From positions 1 through 7,717 of the forward strand of contig JAGRAA010000132.1 in assembly GCA_020435185.1 (NCBI GenBank): a stretch of DNA of 7,717 bases, read 5' to 3'. This DNA comes from Bdellovibrionales bacterium (GTDB lineage: Bacteria; Bdellovibrionota; Bdellovibrionia; Bdellovibrionales; UBA1609). Position 1 is the first letter of the stretch, and the number at the start of each line of letters is the position of its first letter. Positions 1 through 4,998 of the stretch are shown here, piece by piece. The position numbers and the translations under genes were made by a program. The notes below the pieces were generated by a model, which was not told the origin of the DNA, did not search any database, and saw nothing but the letters and a program-made list of their open reading frames with translations.

Positions 1-425
1 TCGGAGAGACTCCCCTTAAGCTGCTGATTGATACTGAATGCGAAGATTTTGAGAGAGTCCTACAAACAAATTTACTGGGGCCATTTCGCTTAACCAAGGC
101 TCTTTTGCCGAGCATGTTACTAAAAGGTCAAGGACTGATCGTTAATATTTCTAGCGACGCTGCAATCAACCCTTATCCTACCTGGGGCTCCTATGCGACC
201 TCTAAAGCCGCGATCGACCATCTTTCACGAGTATTTAATGAGGAGTTTAAAGATAAAGGCATAAAATTCATGTCGATTGATCCGGGAGATATGAATACCC
301 CTATGCACTTTGATGCGATCCCCGATGCTGACCCAAATCAACTTCGTGATCCTAAGGAGTCTGCTCAAAAAATCATTACTCTTATTGAGAACGAAGATTT
401 TCTACCGGTAAGGAGGGTTCTATGA
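1..425 (+). CDS. Short-chain dehydrogenase/reductase (SDR), 5'-truncated by window edge
   Basis: This is the C-terminal 140 residues of a classical SDR, presumably an NAD(P)-dependent oxidoreductase of unknown substrate. The frame is open from base 3, so the internal ATG at 105 is not the start; the Rossmann glycine motif lies outside the window. Seen here are NLLGPF (in-window residues 23-28, matching the conserved SDR Asn), the strand LIVNISS with the catalytic Ser (about residue 51), and the catalytic YATSK (YxxxK, residues 64-68). The PG motif of the cofactor-binding region follows as DPGDMNTPMH. The stop (TGA, 423-425) overlaps the ATG of the QueA-like gene, so the two are probably translationally coupled. 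SDR membership is certain; the substrate cannot be read from sequence. Confidence 0.92.
   Translation, partial: GETPLKLLIDTECEDFERVLQTNLLGPFRLTKALLPSMLLKGQGLIVNISSDAAINPYPTWGSYATSKAAIDHLSRVFNEEFKDKGIKFMSIDPGDMNTPMHFDAIPDADPNQLRDPKESAQKIITLIENEDFLPVRRVL
408..416 (+). promoter_or_regulatory. Ribosome binding site of the QueA-like gene
   Basis: A strong Shine-Dalgarno sequence, GTAAGGAGG, lies inside the last codons of the SDR gene, 5 nt before the ATG at 422. It fixes the start of the QueA-like protein and, with the ATGA overlap, supports coupled but independently strong translation of the downstream gene. Confidence 0.8.
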
Positions 426-1450
426 AAGCCGCAACAACTTCAAAACGACTGAAAGATAAAACAAAGCTTTTAGTACTCAATGAAGGAGACTCTGTCGAGC
501 ACACTACGGTAGATAATTTTGTTAACTTACTTTCCGCCGGAGATCTAATCATAATAAATAGATCGGCCACACTACCATCAAGTTTTAATGGCAAATTAGA
601 TAGAACGGCAGAACTTATGGAGATTCGATTGGCCGCTTTCCAGGGGGCGAATCCTAGCGATCTCTCTCTTTGGCAAGCCTTTCTATTTGGTGAAGGAAAC
701 TGGCGTATACCCACTGAACACCGCAAAAATCCACCGGATGTACATATTGGCGATACCATTACCATCGGAGCAGATTTATCCTTGAAAATTGTTGAGTGCA
801 AACTATCAAGACTTATAAGTGTGAAGTTTATGAGCTCTGACCTGCTTCACAATTTATATAAATATGGTAAACCTATTCAATACTCTTACTTAAACGAAGA
901 GCTTAAGATATGGGATCAGCAGACCATATTTTCTGGACCACCTCTATCTGTTGAGCCCCCTAGTGCCTCATTCCCTTTAACCTGGGAGCTGATTTTTGCC
1001 TTACAAGGAAAAGGAGTTCAAATCGCAGATTTACTTCACGAAGCGGGTATTTCTAGTACAGGTCAAGACTCCTTAGATCAACTTCTGCCTCTAACCGAAT
1101 GGTACGATATCCCTTTACGGACAGTTGAAAAATTTAATCGAGCAAAGAAATCTAAAAAAAGAATTGTCGCTCTTGGAACCTCCGTATTGAGGGCTCTAGA
1201 GTCAGCATGGGACAGAAGAGCACTAAGAGCTGGAGCCGCGCTTACAAGTCTAAAAATTACACCTGAATACAAAATTAAAACTGTCGACTCTCTTGTGACG
1301 GGTATGCATGAAAAAGGTACCAGTCATATGAATATCTTAGACTCGATTTGCCCAATTAGCCAGGTCGAGCGTGGCTATAAAGAGGCAAATGCACTTGGTT
1401 ATAAAAGCCATGAGTATGGTGACCTTACTTTTTTAAATGGTAAAAGATGA
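422..1450 (+). CDS. QueA-like protein (S-adenosylmethionine:tRNA ribosyltransferase-isomerase family, divergent branch)
   Basis: A 342-residue protein, close to the usual QueA length (about 350). Canonical QueA transfers and isomerises the ribose of SAM onto 7-aminomethyl-deazaguanine in tRNA to make epoxyqueuosine. Family landmarks are GDLIIINRSATLPSSF (40-55), GKPIQYSY (149-156), WDQQTIFSGPPLSVEPPSASFPLTWEL (164-190), ALGTSVLRALE (250-260), VDSLVTGMHEKGTSH (288-302) and HEYGDLTFL (330-338). Several positions differ from canonical QueA: the LHVGxGTF block reads LLHEAGISS (204-212), the YQTVYA block reads WDQQTIFSGP, and the TNFHLPxStLL block reads TGMHEKGTSHM. This resembles a divergent QueA-like subfamily that I recall being common in Actinobacteria and whose function is uncertain. 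The gene overlaps the SDR by 4 bp. Its 3' codons are duplicated at 4017-4047. Family membership is firm, but epoxyqueuosine synthesis is not established, so no queA symbol is given. Confidence 0.85.
   Translation: MKAATTSKRLKDKTKLLVLNEGDSVEHTTVDNFVNLLSAGDLIIINRSATLPSSFNGKLDRTAELMEIRLAAFQGANPSDLSLWQAFLFGEGNWRIPTEHRKNPPDVHIGDTITIGADLSLKIVECKLSRLISVKFMSSDLLHNLYKYGKPIQYSYLNEELKIWDQQTIFSGPPLSVEPPSASFPLTWELIFALQGKGVQIADLLHEAGISSTGQDSLDQLLPLTEWYDIPLRTVEKFNRAKKSKKRIVALGTSVLRALESAWDRRALRAGAALTSLKITPEYKIKTVDSLVTGMHEKGTSHMNILDSICPISQVERGYKEANALGYKSHEYGDLTFLNGKR
1408..1438 (+). repeat. Direct repeat, copy 1 (3' end of queA-like gene)
   Basis: These 31 bases match 4017-4047 at 30 of 31 positions; the one difference (T1433 versus C4042) is synonymous, TTA versus CTA, Leu. 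The repeat covers codons H330 to N339 of the QueA-like protein. The sequences on either side do not match, so the boundary is sharp. It marks the left edge of a possible inserted block. Confidence 0.85.
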
Positions 1451-1568
1451 TCATCTAAAAGCGAAGGGGCAGATTTTACACTATCCCCGTAGCAATTCAA
1501 AACAATGAAGGTCATGATATTAATGAGCTGTTAATGAACGTTGCACCACAATTATAAAATAGTGAAAA
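1451..1568. other. Convergent intergenic region, no gene seen
   Basis: 118 bases separate the ends of two convergent genes. I see no convincing intrinsic terminator on either strand: a GGGG/CCCC pairing (about 1476-1493) has a long loop and no T-tract. A TTAATGA heptamer occurs twice, 11 bp apart (1520-1526 and 1531-1537), which may be chance. Confidence 0.5.
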
Positions 1569-2003
1569 TTACTTCCACTTTTTACAAACAAACTCGCTTT
1601 CAGACACGGTGTTAACTTCAAAATCAGGTGCTTCAAACTTTCTCATATTACCGGCAACAGACGCTTTATATACAAAGCTTCTATCAGCTAGTAAAAATGG
1701 CTTAACATAAATTCTAATATAATTAATATTACCTTCTGGAGATTCACTATAAACAGCAAAATATCCTTGGATTAAGGTATTATCATAACCCTTCTCACTA
1801 TGAACGATAACATCATAAGGTTGGTTCAACGCCGAACAATCCTCTACAGAAGAACCTGGATGAGAACAAACTTGATTAAGTCGAAGATTTATGTCAATCA
1901 CTCCGCCAAGGCTGTTGAAATCATAACAGGTGTACCCCTCTGGATTTGTTGCAAACGAAGATGTACTATATAGCAGCCCCAAGAATATAACTAAAACTTT
2001 CAT
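1569..2003 (-). CDS. Small secreted protein, function unknown
   Basis: I do not recognise this 144-residue protein. The N-terminus is a standard Sec signal peptide: MK, a hydrophobic stretch VLVIFLGLLYS, then SSFA with likely cleavage after Ala18, leaving a mature protein of about 126 residues. There is no lipobox Cys, so it is probably periplasmic or exported. The mature part has four cysteines (26, 46, 56 and 140), enough for two disulfides, and is rich in alternating hydrophobic/polar segments (NYIRIYVKPFLL, FVYKASVAG), suggesting a small beta-rich fold. A good ribosome binding site, AAGGGGAA on the - strand, precedes the ATG. It is divergent from the GNAT gene at 2182, with a shared inverted repeat between them. 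It lies inside the repeat-bounded block. Confidence 0.75.
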   Translation of the reverse strand: MKVLVIFLGLLYSTSSFATNPEGYTCYDFNSLGGVIDINLRLNQVCSHPGSSVEDCSALNQPYDVIVHSEKGYDNTLIQGYFAVYSESPEGNINYIRIYVKPFLLADRSFVYKASVAGNMRKFEAPDFEVNTVSESEFVCKKWK

Positions 2004-2043
2004 ATTTTCCCCTTTATTTAGAATTTGAAAACTTTAGCCCTAT

Positions 2044-2072
2044 CTTATAAGTGATGTCCATCAAGATTTAAT
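2044..2072 (-). promoter_or_regulatory. Candidate promoter for the small secreted protein gene
   Basis: On the - strand, a TATAAG hexamer (2044-2049) and an ATTAAA hexamer (2067-2072) are separated by 17 bp, about 40 bp upstream of the ATG. The -10 is fair and the -35 weak. The inverted repeat at 2075-2101 begins just upstream of this -35. Confidence 0.3.
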
Positions 2073-2074
2073 AG

Positions 2075-2101
2075 ACGAAGGTTAAAATTCTTAACCTTCG
2101 T
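2075..2101. promoter_or_regulatory. Perfect 11-bp inverted repeat between divergent genes (candidate operator)
   Basis: ACGAAGGTTAA (2075-2085), a 5-base centre AATTC, and its exact reverse complement TTAACCTTCGT (2091-2101). Neither side is followed by a T-tract, so it is a poor intrinsic terminator. It sits between the candidate -35 elements of the divergent genes at 2003 and 2182, the classic position for an operator controlling both. No cognate regulator is identified. Confidence 0.55.
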
Positions 2102-2109
2102 ATCCTCAC

Positions 2110-2138
2110 TTGAAATCATAAAATTTTTCAAGTACTTA
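2110..2138 (+). promoter_or_regulatory. Candidate promoter for the first GNAT gene
   Basis: TTGAAA (2110-2115) and TACTTA (2133-2138) are separated by 17 bp, about 45 bp before the GTG start. The -10 overlaps an 8-bp palindrome AAGTACTT (2130-2137). It matches sigma-70 consensus reasonably, but AT-rich sequence gives chance matches. Confidence 0.35.
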
Positions 2139-2170
2139 AAAATATACCTTTTTTCTTTGTTAAAACCACG

Positions 2171-2176
2171 AAAGGA
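2171..2176 (+). promoter_or_regulatory. Ribosome binding site deciding a GTG start
   Basis: AAAGGA lies 5 nt before the GTG at 2182. An in-frame stop TAA (2161-2163) sits just upstream with no ATG between it and the GTG. The first internal ATG (2275-2277) would cut 31 residues, so the GTG start is preferred. Confidence 0.7.
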
Positions 2177-2181
2177 ACCCC

Positions 2182-2778
2182 GTGAAAAAATTGAATGAGT
2201 GGAACATACAAGACAACTTCTGCATTGCAGAAGTAGATGAGTTCCCGAATGAGCTCTACCGCACCCAACTTAATGAAAATTTAATGAACGAATACCCTAT
2301 GCTACCTTGGCGTTCACAATTGGACGACATTGAAACTGAAAAAGTTAAAAAACTAAAAGAAAAAGTAAAAGACAAATATGAACTGCGACTGGCCTTGTTA
2401 AATGAAGAAGAACTCGTTGGTTGGACGTATGGTTGGCAAGAAGTTTTCGATCACACTAGTTTTTTTATGGGCGCCTCAATGGTTTTACCAAAGCTGAGAA
2501 GGCAAGGGCTTTATAGCAAGCTGGTAGAAAAAGTCTTAGAGATTACAAAAGAGCTTGGATTCCAATCCGTATGGTCTTCCCATATCATGACAAATAACCC
2601 TGTCATTATAGCAAAATTACGTTTGGGTTTTACTATCACAGGATTTGAATCCAACGTAAATTATGGAAACTTAGTTAAACTGACATATCATCACAGTGAG
2701 TTACGAAAGAAGGCGACAAAATTTCGGGCCGGAGCCGTTAAAGAGAGTGAGGTTTTGAAACTTTTATTGCAGAGCTAG
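2182..2778 (+). CDS. GNAT family N-acetyltransferase
   Basis: A 198-residue single-domain GNAT, predicted to move an acetyl group from acetyl-CoA to an unknown amine; cytoplasmic, with no signal or membrane segment. The acetyl-CoA pyrophosphate loop is in SMVLPKLRRQGLYSKLVEKVLE (99-120), where RRQGLY fits the R/Q-x-x-G-x-G/A pattern except that the last Gly/Ala is Tyr. Motif B is NNPVIIAKLRLGFTITGFE (138-156), with the usual LGF turn. A charged, Lys-rich helix (residues 50-66) precedes the core, and the basic C-terminal 30 residues extend past it. It starts at GTG, divergent from the secreted protein gene, and ends 77 bp before the TfoX-C-like gene, probably in the same transcript. Substrate unknown. 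Confidence 0.85.
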   Translation: MKKLNEWNIQDNFCIAEVDEFPNELYRTQLNENLMNEYPMLPWRSQLDDIETEKVKKLKEKVKDKYELRLALLNEEELVGWTYGWQEVFDHTSFFMGASMVLPKLRRQGLYSKLVEKVLEITKELGFQSVWSSHIMTNNPVIIAKLRLGFTITGFESNVNYGNLVKLTYHHSELRKKATKFRAGAVKESEVLKLLLQS

Positions 2779-2835
2779 GCTTAACGGGACAAAGTAAAAG
2801 CTAGCCAGAATAGAAAAGATCAAAACCTACCCCTG

Positions 2836-2850
2836 AACTTTAAGAAAGTT
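2836..2850 (+). promoter_or_regulatory. Short inverted repeat over the TfoX-C ribosome binding site
   Basis: AACTTT (2836-2841) and AAAGTT (2845-2850) can pair around AAG and cover the only purine-rich Shine-Dalgarno candidate (AAGAAAG) before the ATG at 2856. The 6-bp AT-rich stem has a 3-base loop and is weak, so it may be chance. Confidence 0.25.
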
Positions 2851-2855
2851 TTAAT

Positions 2856-3185
2856 ATGAAAGAACATCGTCTCCCATTAAAAGATGTCAAAAATTTTGGA
2901 CCTGTTACACTGGCTGAATTTGAAGCAATGGGGATCTTCTATCTCGATGAAATTGAAACTCTCGGATTCGAAGACACGTGTAGAAAATGGGTAGAGAATT
3001 TTCCTGATAGGCTCAATGCAAACGCTTTCTTGGGTATTGCCTGTGCCATCGACAGAACAATTTGGACCAAGGCAACTTCTACTCAAAGAGCTTTGGCACA
3101 CAACCTGGTAGAAGAACTAAGAAATGAACTTGGGTTAAAACCTAGAAAACTAAAGAAAAGATCAACTCAGAAGGGTAAAAGATGA
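2856..3185 (+). CDS. Stand-alone TfoX C-terminal-domain-like protein (helix-hairpin-helix)
   Basis: A 109-residue basic protein. Residues 7-87 match the pattern of the TfoX/Sxy C-terminal domain (PF04994): LKDVKNFGPVTLAEFEAMGIFYLDEIETLGFEDTCRKW, with the NFGP turn and the GI...L..LG helix-hairpin-helix-like segment, followed by the helix NANAFLGIACAIDRTIWTKA. The TfoX N-terminal domain is absent. A very basic tail (KPRKLKKRSTQKGKR, 95-109) may bind nucleic acid. Full-length TfoX/Sxy activates competence genes; small TfoX-C-only proteins are widespread and mostly uncharacterised, so a competence role should not be assumed. The ribosome binding site is weak (AAGAAAG) and lies in a small inverted repeat. 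The stop overlaps the next ATG (ATGA, 3182-3185), indicating coupling to the second GNAT. Confidence 0.75.
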   Translation: MKEHRLPLKDVKNFGPVTLAEFEAMGIFYLDEIETLGFEDTCRKWVENFPDRLNANAFLGIACAIDRTIWTKATSTQRALAHNLVEELRNELGLKPRKLKKRSTQKGKR

Positions 3186-4015
3186 CAGACTTAAAAAGCT
3201 CGAAAAGAATGAAAATCCATTCTTTAGGTCGTCGTACAGATTTTATTTTTGCCAGATTTTTAGGGTCGGTCGAATATAAAGGTAATCATGTTTTAGTAAA
3301 AACTCCCAGTAACCCAGATTACCATTGGGGTAACTACATTATTTTCAATCGAGCTCCTAAAGTCGGCGACTTGACCGAATGGAAAGCCCTTTTTAACAAA
3401 GAGTTTAGTTATTATTCAGAGCCACACCACTATGTTTTCACCTGGGATACAGAAAAAGATGATAAAGGAGAGTTTCAAGAGTTTTTAGAGCAAGGATTTG
3501 AGTTTGACCCCGCCATCGTCTTAACAACTCAGACTCTTAGAGAGCCTCCCTTTATCAACAAGGATATTTCTATTAAAAAAATCGAGTCTGAATTAGAATG
3601 GAATAAAGTTATAAAATTACAAGTTCTTTGTGCAGATGAAAAGTTTCTAAATAACAAATACGAAGTCTTTAAAAGAAATCAAATAAATCAGTATAGAAGG
3701 ATGTCTGAAGCAGGAATGGGAAACTGGTTTGGAGCTTTTCTTGGCAACAAGTTAGTCGGTGACCTCGGGATTTTCTATGAGAATGAAATAGCCAGATTCC
3801 AAAACGTAGAAACCCACCCGGACTTCAGAAAGCGCGGTATTTGCGGAACCCTTGTTTATGGTGCCGGTAACATTGCCTTTAATGAATTTGAAGTAGAGAC
3901 TTTAGTGATGGAAGCTGACCCAGAATATCACGCCGCCAGAATCTATGAATCTGTTGGGTTTAATCAAACTGAGATCAACTATGCACTCAGTTGGTGGCAA
4001 AAAAACAGAGATTAA
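3182..4015 (+). CDS. GNAT family N-acetyltransferase, two-part
   Basis: A 277-residue protein with a C-terminal GNAT domain (about 128-270). The core shows NWFGAFLGNKLVGDLGIFYENEIARFQNVETHPDFRKRGICGTLVYGAG (181-229), a textbook beta4/motif A with RKRGICG (216-222) as the acetyl-CoA loop. It continues with LVMEADPEYHAARIYESVGF (241-260), motif B with the conserved Tyr and GF. The N-terminal 120 residues (FARFLGSVEYKGNHVLVKTPSNPDYHWGNYIIF, GDLTEWKALFNKEF) look like the accessory region of a family of about 270-residue GNATs, possibly a degenerate second GNAT fold. Substrate unknown; cytoplasmic. The ATG overlaps the TfoX-C stop by 4 bp, with AAGGG as ribosome binding site. The stop abuts the right-hand 31-bp repeat. 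Confidence 0.88.
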   Translation: MTDLKSSKRMKIHSLGRRTDFIFARFLGSVEYKGNHVLVKTPSNPDYHWGNYIIFNRAPKVGDLTEWKALFNKEFSYYSEPHHYVFTWDTEKDDKGEFQEFLEQGFEFDPAIVLTTQTLREPPFINKDISIKKIESELEWNKVIKLQVLCADEKFLNNKYEVFKRNQINQYRRMSEAGMGNWFGAFLGNKLVGDLGIFYENEIARFQNVETHPDFRKRGICGTLVYGAGNIAFNEFEVETLVMEADPEYHAARIYESVGFNQTEINYALSWWQKNRD

Positions 4016-4016
4016 A

Positions 4017-4047
4017 CCATGAGTATGGTGACCTTACTTTTCTAAAT
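4017..4047 (+). repeat. Direct repeat, copy 2 (displaced queA-like 3' end)
   Basis: 30/31 identical to 1408-1438. It begins one base after the stop of the second GNAT. It is not part of any intact gene but preserves the queA-like reading frame HEYGDLTFLN. Confidence 0.85.
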
Positions 4048-4071
4048 CGCAACAAGACAAAGAGAGAATAG
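4018..4071 (+). pseudogene. Remnant of a QueA-like protein C-terminus
   Basis: Read in the frame of the queA-like gene, these bases give HEYGDLTFLN then RNKTKRE and a TAG stop (4069-4071). The intact gene ends HEYGDLTFLN-GKR. The only change inside the shared part is a synonymous Leu codon. There is no start codon or QueA-like sequence upstream, so it is not expressed as a protein. It is best explained as the original, displaced 3' end of the queA-like gene, or as a fragment of a second homologue. Confidence 0.6.
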
Positions 4072-4074
4072 GTT

Positions 4075-4869
4075 TTACTGGTAGAGCACACAATCCAGAG
4101 AAAATCCGACTAATTCTTCTTCTTTTGATGACGCCACGATACTTCGAGATTTGCCAAGAAACTCAATTACTAATTCCTTGAGTTTTTCAAAATCTTCTCG
4201 ACTCATGCTGTATACAGCAGAATAAGTGACATTTTCATCTGGGCGCTCAGAAGCCTCTTGCAAATTCTTGTCACGCCAATTGCGATGATTAACAAAAGTC
4301 ATAAAATGATTCTTAGGCAGGTGAATTTCTGCTTGTATAACTATCCACTGCTCGCCCTTATTTTTTACAAGTCCCATGGATTTTAATCTATTGAGATAGA
4401 GTTCCACTTCAACGGGTTGTAGTTCTAATTTTCGTGAAATCGCAGCGACAGTTTGAAAATCAGGGATTGTACAGAGAATGTGAATCGCCCCGAACTTCCA
4501 AGTAGAGTAATACTCCGATAATCCAGCATCACTAGAGGTTGTCCGCAACCTTTGAGATAAATTTTCTCCCTCTTTTTTTAAAACACGCATACGATCTTTA
4601 TAAAATCTTTTTAGCGTCAAAGTCGCTGCTCTCGCTTCTCCAACCATACTGTAAAAAAACTCAATCTCACTGGGATTCAATCTTAAAAAATGAGCTATCC
4701 CTATGGCATGATCCAAAGTCAGGTGAACATGACTATTGAGAACTTGAGAAATAAAGGATCGCTGGCACCCGGCGGCATCTGCGATAGCGGCCTTCCGTCC
4801 TCTCCCTTTAGATTTATCAATAATATCAGCAAGGTACTCTTTGTAATCACTGTAAGAATAAGGGCTCAT
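4075..4869 (-). CDS. TIGR02147/DUF4423 family transcriptional regulator
   Basis: A 264-residue protein matching the TIGR02147 family, known from Bdellovibrio relatives and Fibrobacter, usually 260-280 residues. Residues 1-20 (SYSDYKEYLADIIDK) are the typical opening. Residues 25-70 form an XRE-like helix-turn-helix (RKAAIADAAGCQRSFISQVLNSHVHLTLDHAIGIAHFLRLNPSEIEFF). A linker helix (77-105) follows, then the DUF4423 region (about 110-264) with a winged-helix-like segment TVAAISRKLELQPVEVELYLNRLKSMGLVKN (140-170). The conserved tail VYSMSREDFEKLKELVIEFL lies at 219-238. It is probably a DNA-binding regulator. It diverges from the metalloprotease gene across a 129-bp spacer with palindromes, the natural target for autoregulation and control of the protease. 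No strong ribosome binding site precedes the ATG. Confidence 0.87.
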   Translation of the reverse strand: MSPYSYSDYKEYLADIIDKSKGRGRKAAIADAAGCQRSFISQVLNSHVHLTLDHAIGIAHFLRLNPSEIEFFYSMVGEARAATLTLKRFYKDRMRVLKKEGENLSQRLRTTSSDAGLSEYYSTWKFGAIHILCTIPDFQTVAAISRKLELQPVEVELYLNRLKSMGLVKNKGEQWIVIQAEIHLPKNHFMTFVNHRNWRDKNLQEASERPDENVTYSAVYSMSREDFEKLKELVIEFLGKSRSIVASSKEEELVGFSLDCVLYQ

Positions 4870-4883
4870 AATTAATAATCCAT

Positions 4884-4912
4884 AAATTATTTAGTTAATA
4901 GTTCATAAACAA
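4884..4912 (-). promoter_or_regulatory. Candidate promoter for the TIGR02147 regulator
   Basis: On the - strand, TTGTTT (4907-4912) and TAATTT (4884-4889) are separated by 17 bp. Transcription would begin about 8 bases before the ATG at 4869, giving an almost leaderless message, which fits the absence of a clear Shine-Dalgarno sequence. The region is very AT-rich, so chance matches are likely. Confidence 0.3.
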
Positions 4913-4939
4913 CATATTGAGAAGTTGCAAGAAATTTGA

Positions 4940-4968
4940 GATATCTGATATCGAATGAGGTGCACCTC
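4940..4968. promoter_or_regulatory. Two adjacent palindromes between regulator and metalloprotease (candidate operators)
   Basis: GATATCTGATATC (4940-4952) is a 13-bp palindrome made of two GATATC units around a central T. Four bases later comes GAGGTGCACCTC (4957-4968), a perfect 12-bp palindrome. They lie 31-59 bp upstream of the metalloprotease ATG, where a repressor or activator of that gene would bind. The divergent TIGR02147 protein is the obvious candidate, by inference only. Confidence 0.5.
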
Positions 4969-4993
4969 TAAACCTTACAACCTTAGAGGGGGG
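4957..4993 (+). promoter_or_regulatory. Leader with mutually exclusive pairings over the metalloprotease ribosome binding site
   Basis: The ribosome binding site is GAGGGGGG (4986-4993), 5 nt before the ATG at 4999. CCTCTAA (4965-4971) can pair with TTAGAGG (4983-4989), covering it. The same CCTC (4965-4968) can instead pair with GAGG (4957-4960) around TGCA, freeing it. This would allow translational switching if transcription starts upstream of 4957. Confidence 0.35.
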
Positions 4994-4998
4994 ATAAA

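Larger units (their letters stand above)
1439..4016. mobile_element. Putative accessory cassette bounded by 31-bp direct repeats
   Basis: The block lies between the two copies of the queA-like 3' end and carries four genes: a small secreted protein on the - strand, a GNAT, a TfoX-C-like protein and a second GNAT. The stop codon of the last GNAT (4013-4015) sits one base before the right repeat. Islands that integrate into the 3' end of a gene commonly bring a replacement end and displace the original; prophage e14 in icd is the known example. There is no integrase or transposase inside, so it would be a remnant, a cassette moved in trans, or a recombination scar. Seen: the repeats and their reading frame. 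Inferred: mobility. Confidence 0.5.

Noticed and set aside
105..425. ATG at 105 as the start of a 106-residue SDR
   Set aside because: The frame is open to the left edge and the upstream residues (NLLGPFRLTKALLPSM) are conserved SDR sequence, so the gene begins outside the window.
382..801. 139-residue open frame on the - strand
   Set aside because: It lies antisense to the SDR/QueA-like genes, has no family resemblance and no ribosome binding site; a coding shadow.
422..1450. Calling the gene queA and assigning epoxyqueuosine synthesis
   Set aside because: Conserved QueA blocks are altered and no queuosine genes are nearby; only family-level assignment is supported.
1505..1534. Tiny frame MKVMILMSC-stop with a lipobox-like end
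   Set aside because: Nine codons with no good ribosome binding site; may be a chance frame or a decayed signal peptide, not supportable as a gene.
1520..1537. TTAATGA direct repeat, 11 bp apart
   Set aside because: A 7-mer in AT-rich DNA between convergent gene ends is easily chance, with no promoter to regulate.
2075..2101. Inverted repeat as an intrinsic terminator
   Set aside because: No T-tract on either strand, and it lies upstream of divergent genes rather than after a gene.
2182..4015. GNAT plus small-partner toxin-antitoxin system
   Set aside because: GNAT toxins pair with small RHH (DUF1778) antitoxins; the small partner here is TfoX-C-like, follows rather than precedes the first GNAT, and the second GNAT is much larger than toxin GNATs.
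4539..4875. Two + strand open frames (66 and 61 residues)
   Set aside because: Both are antisense to the TIGR02147 gene, overlap each other in different frames and resemble nothing.
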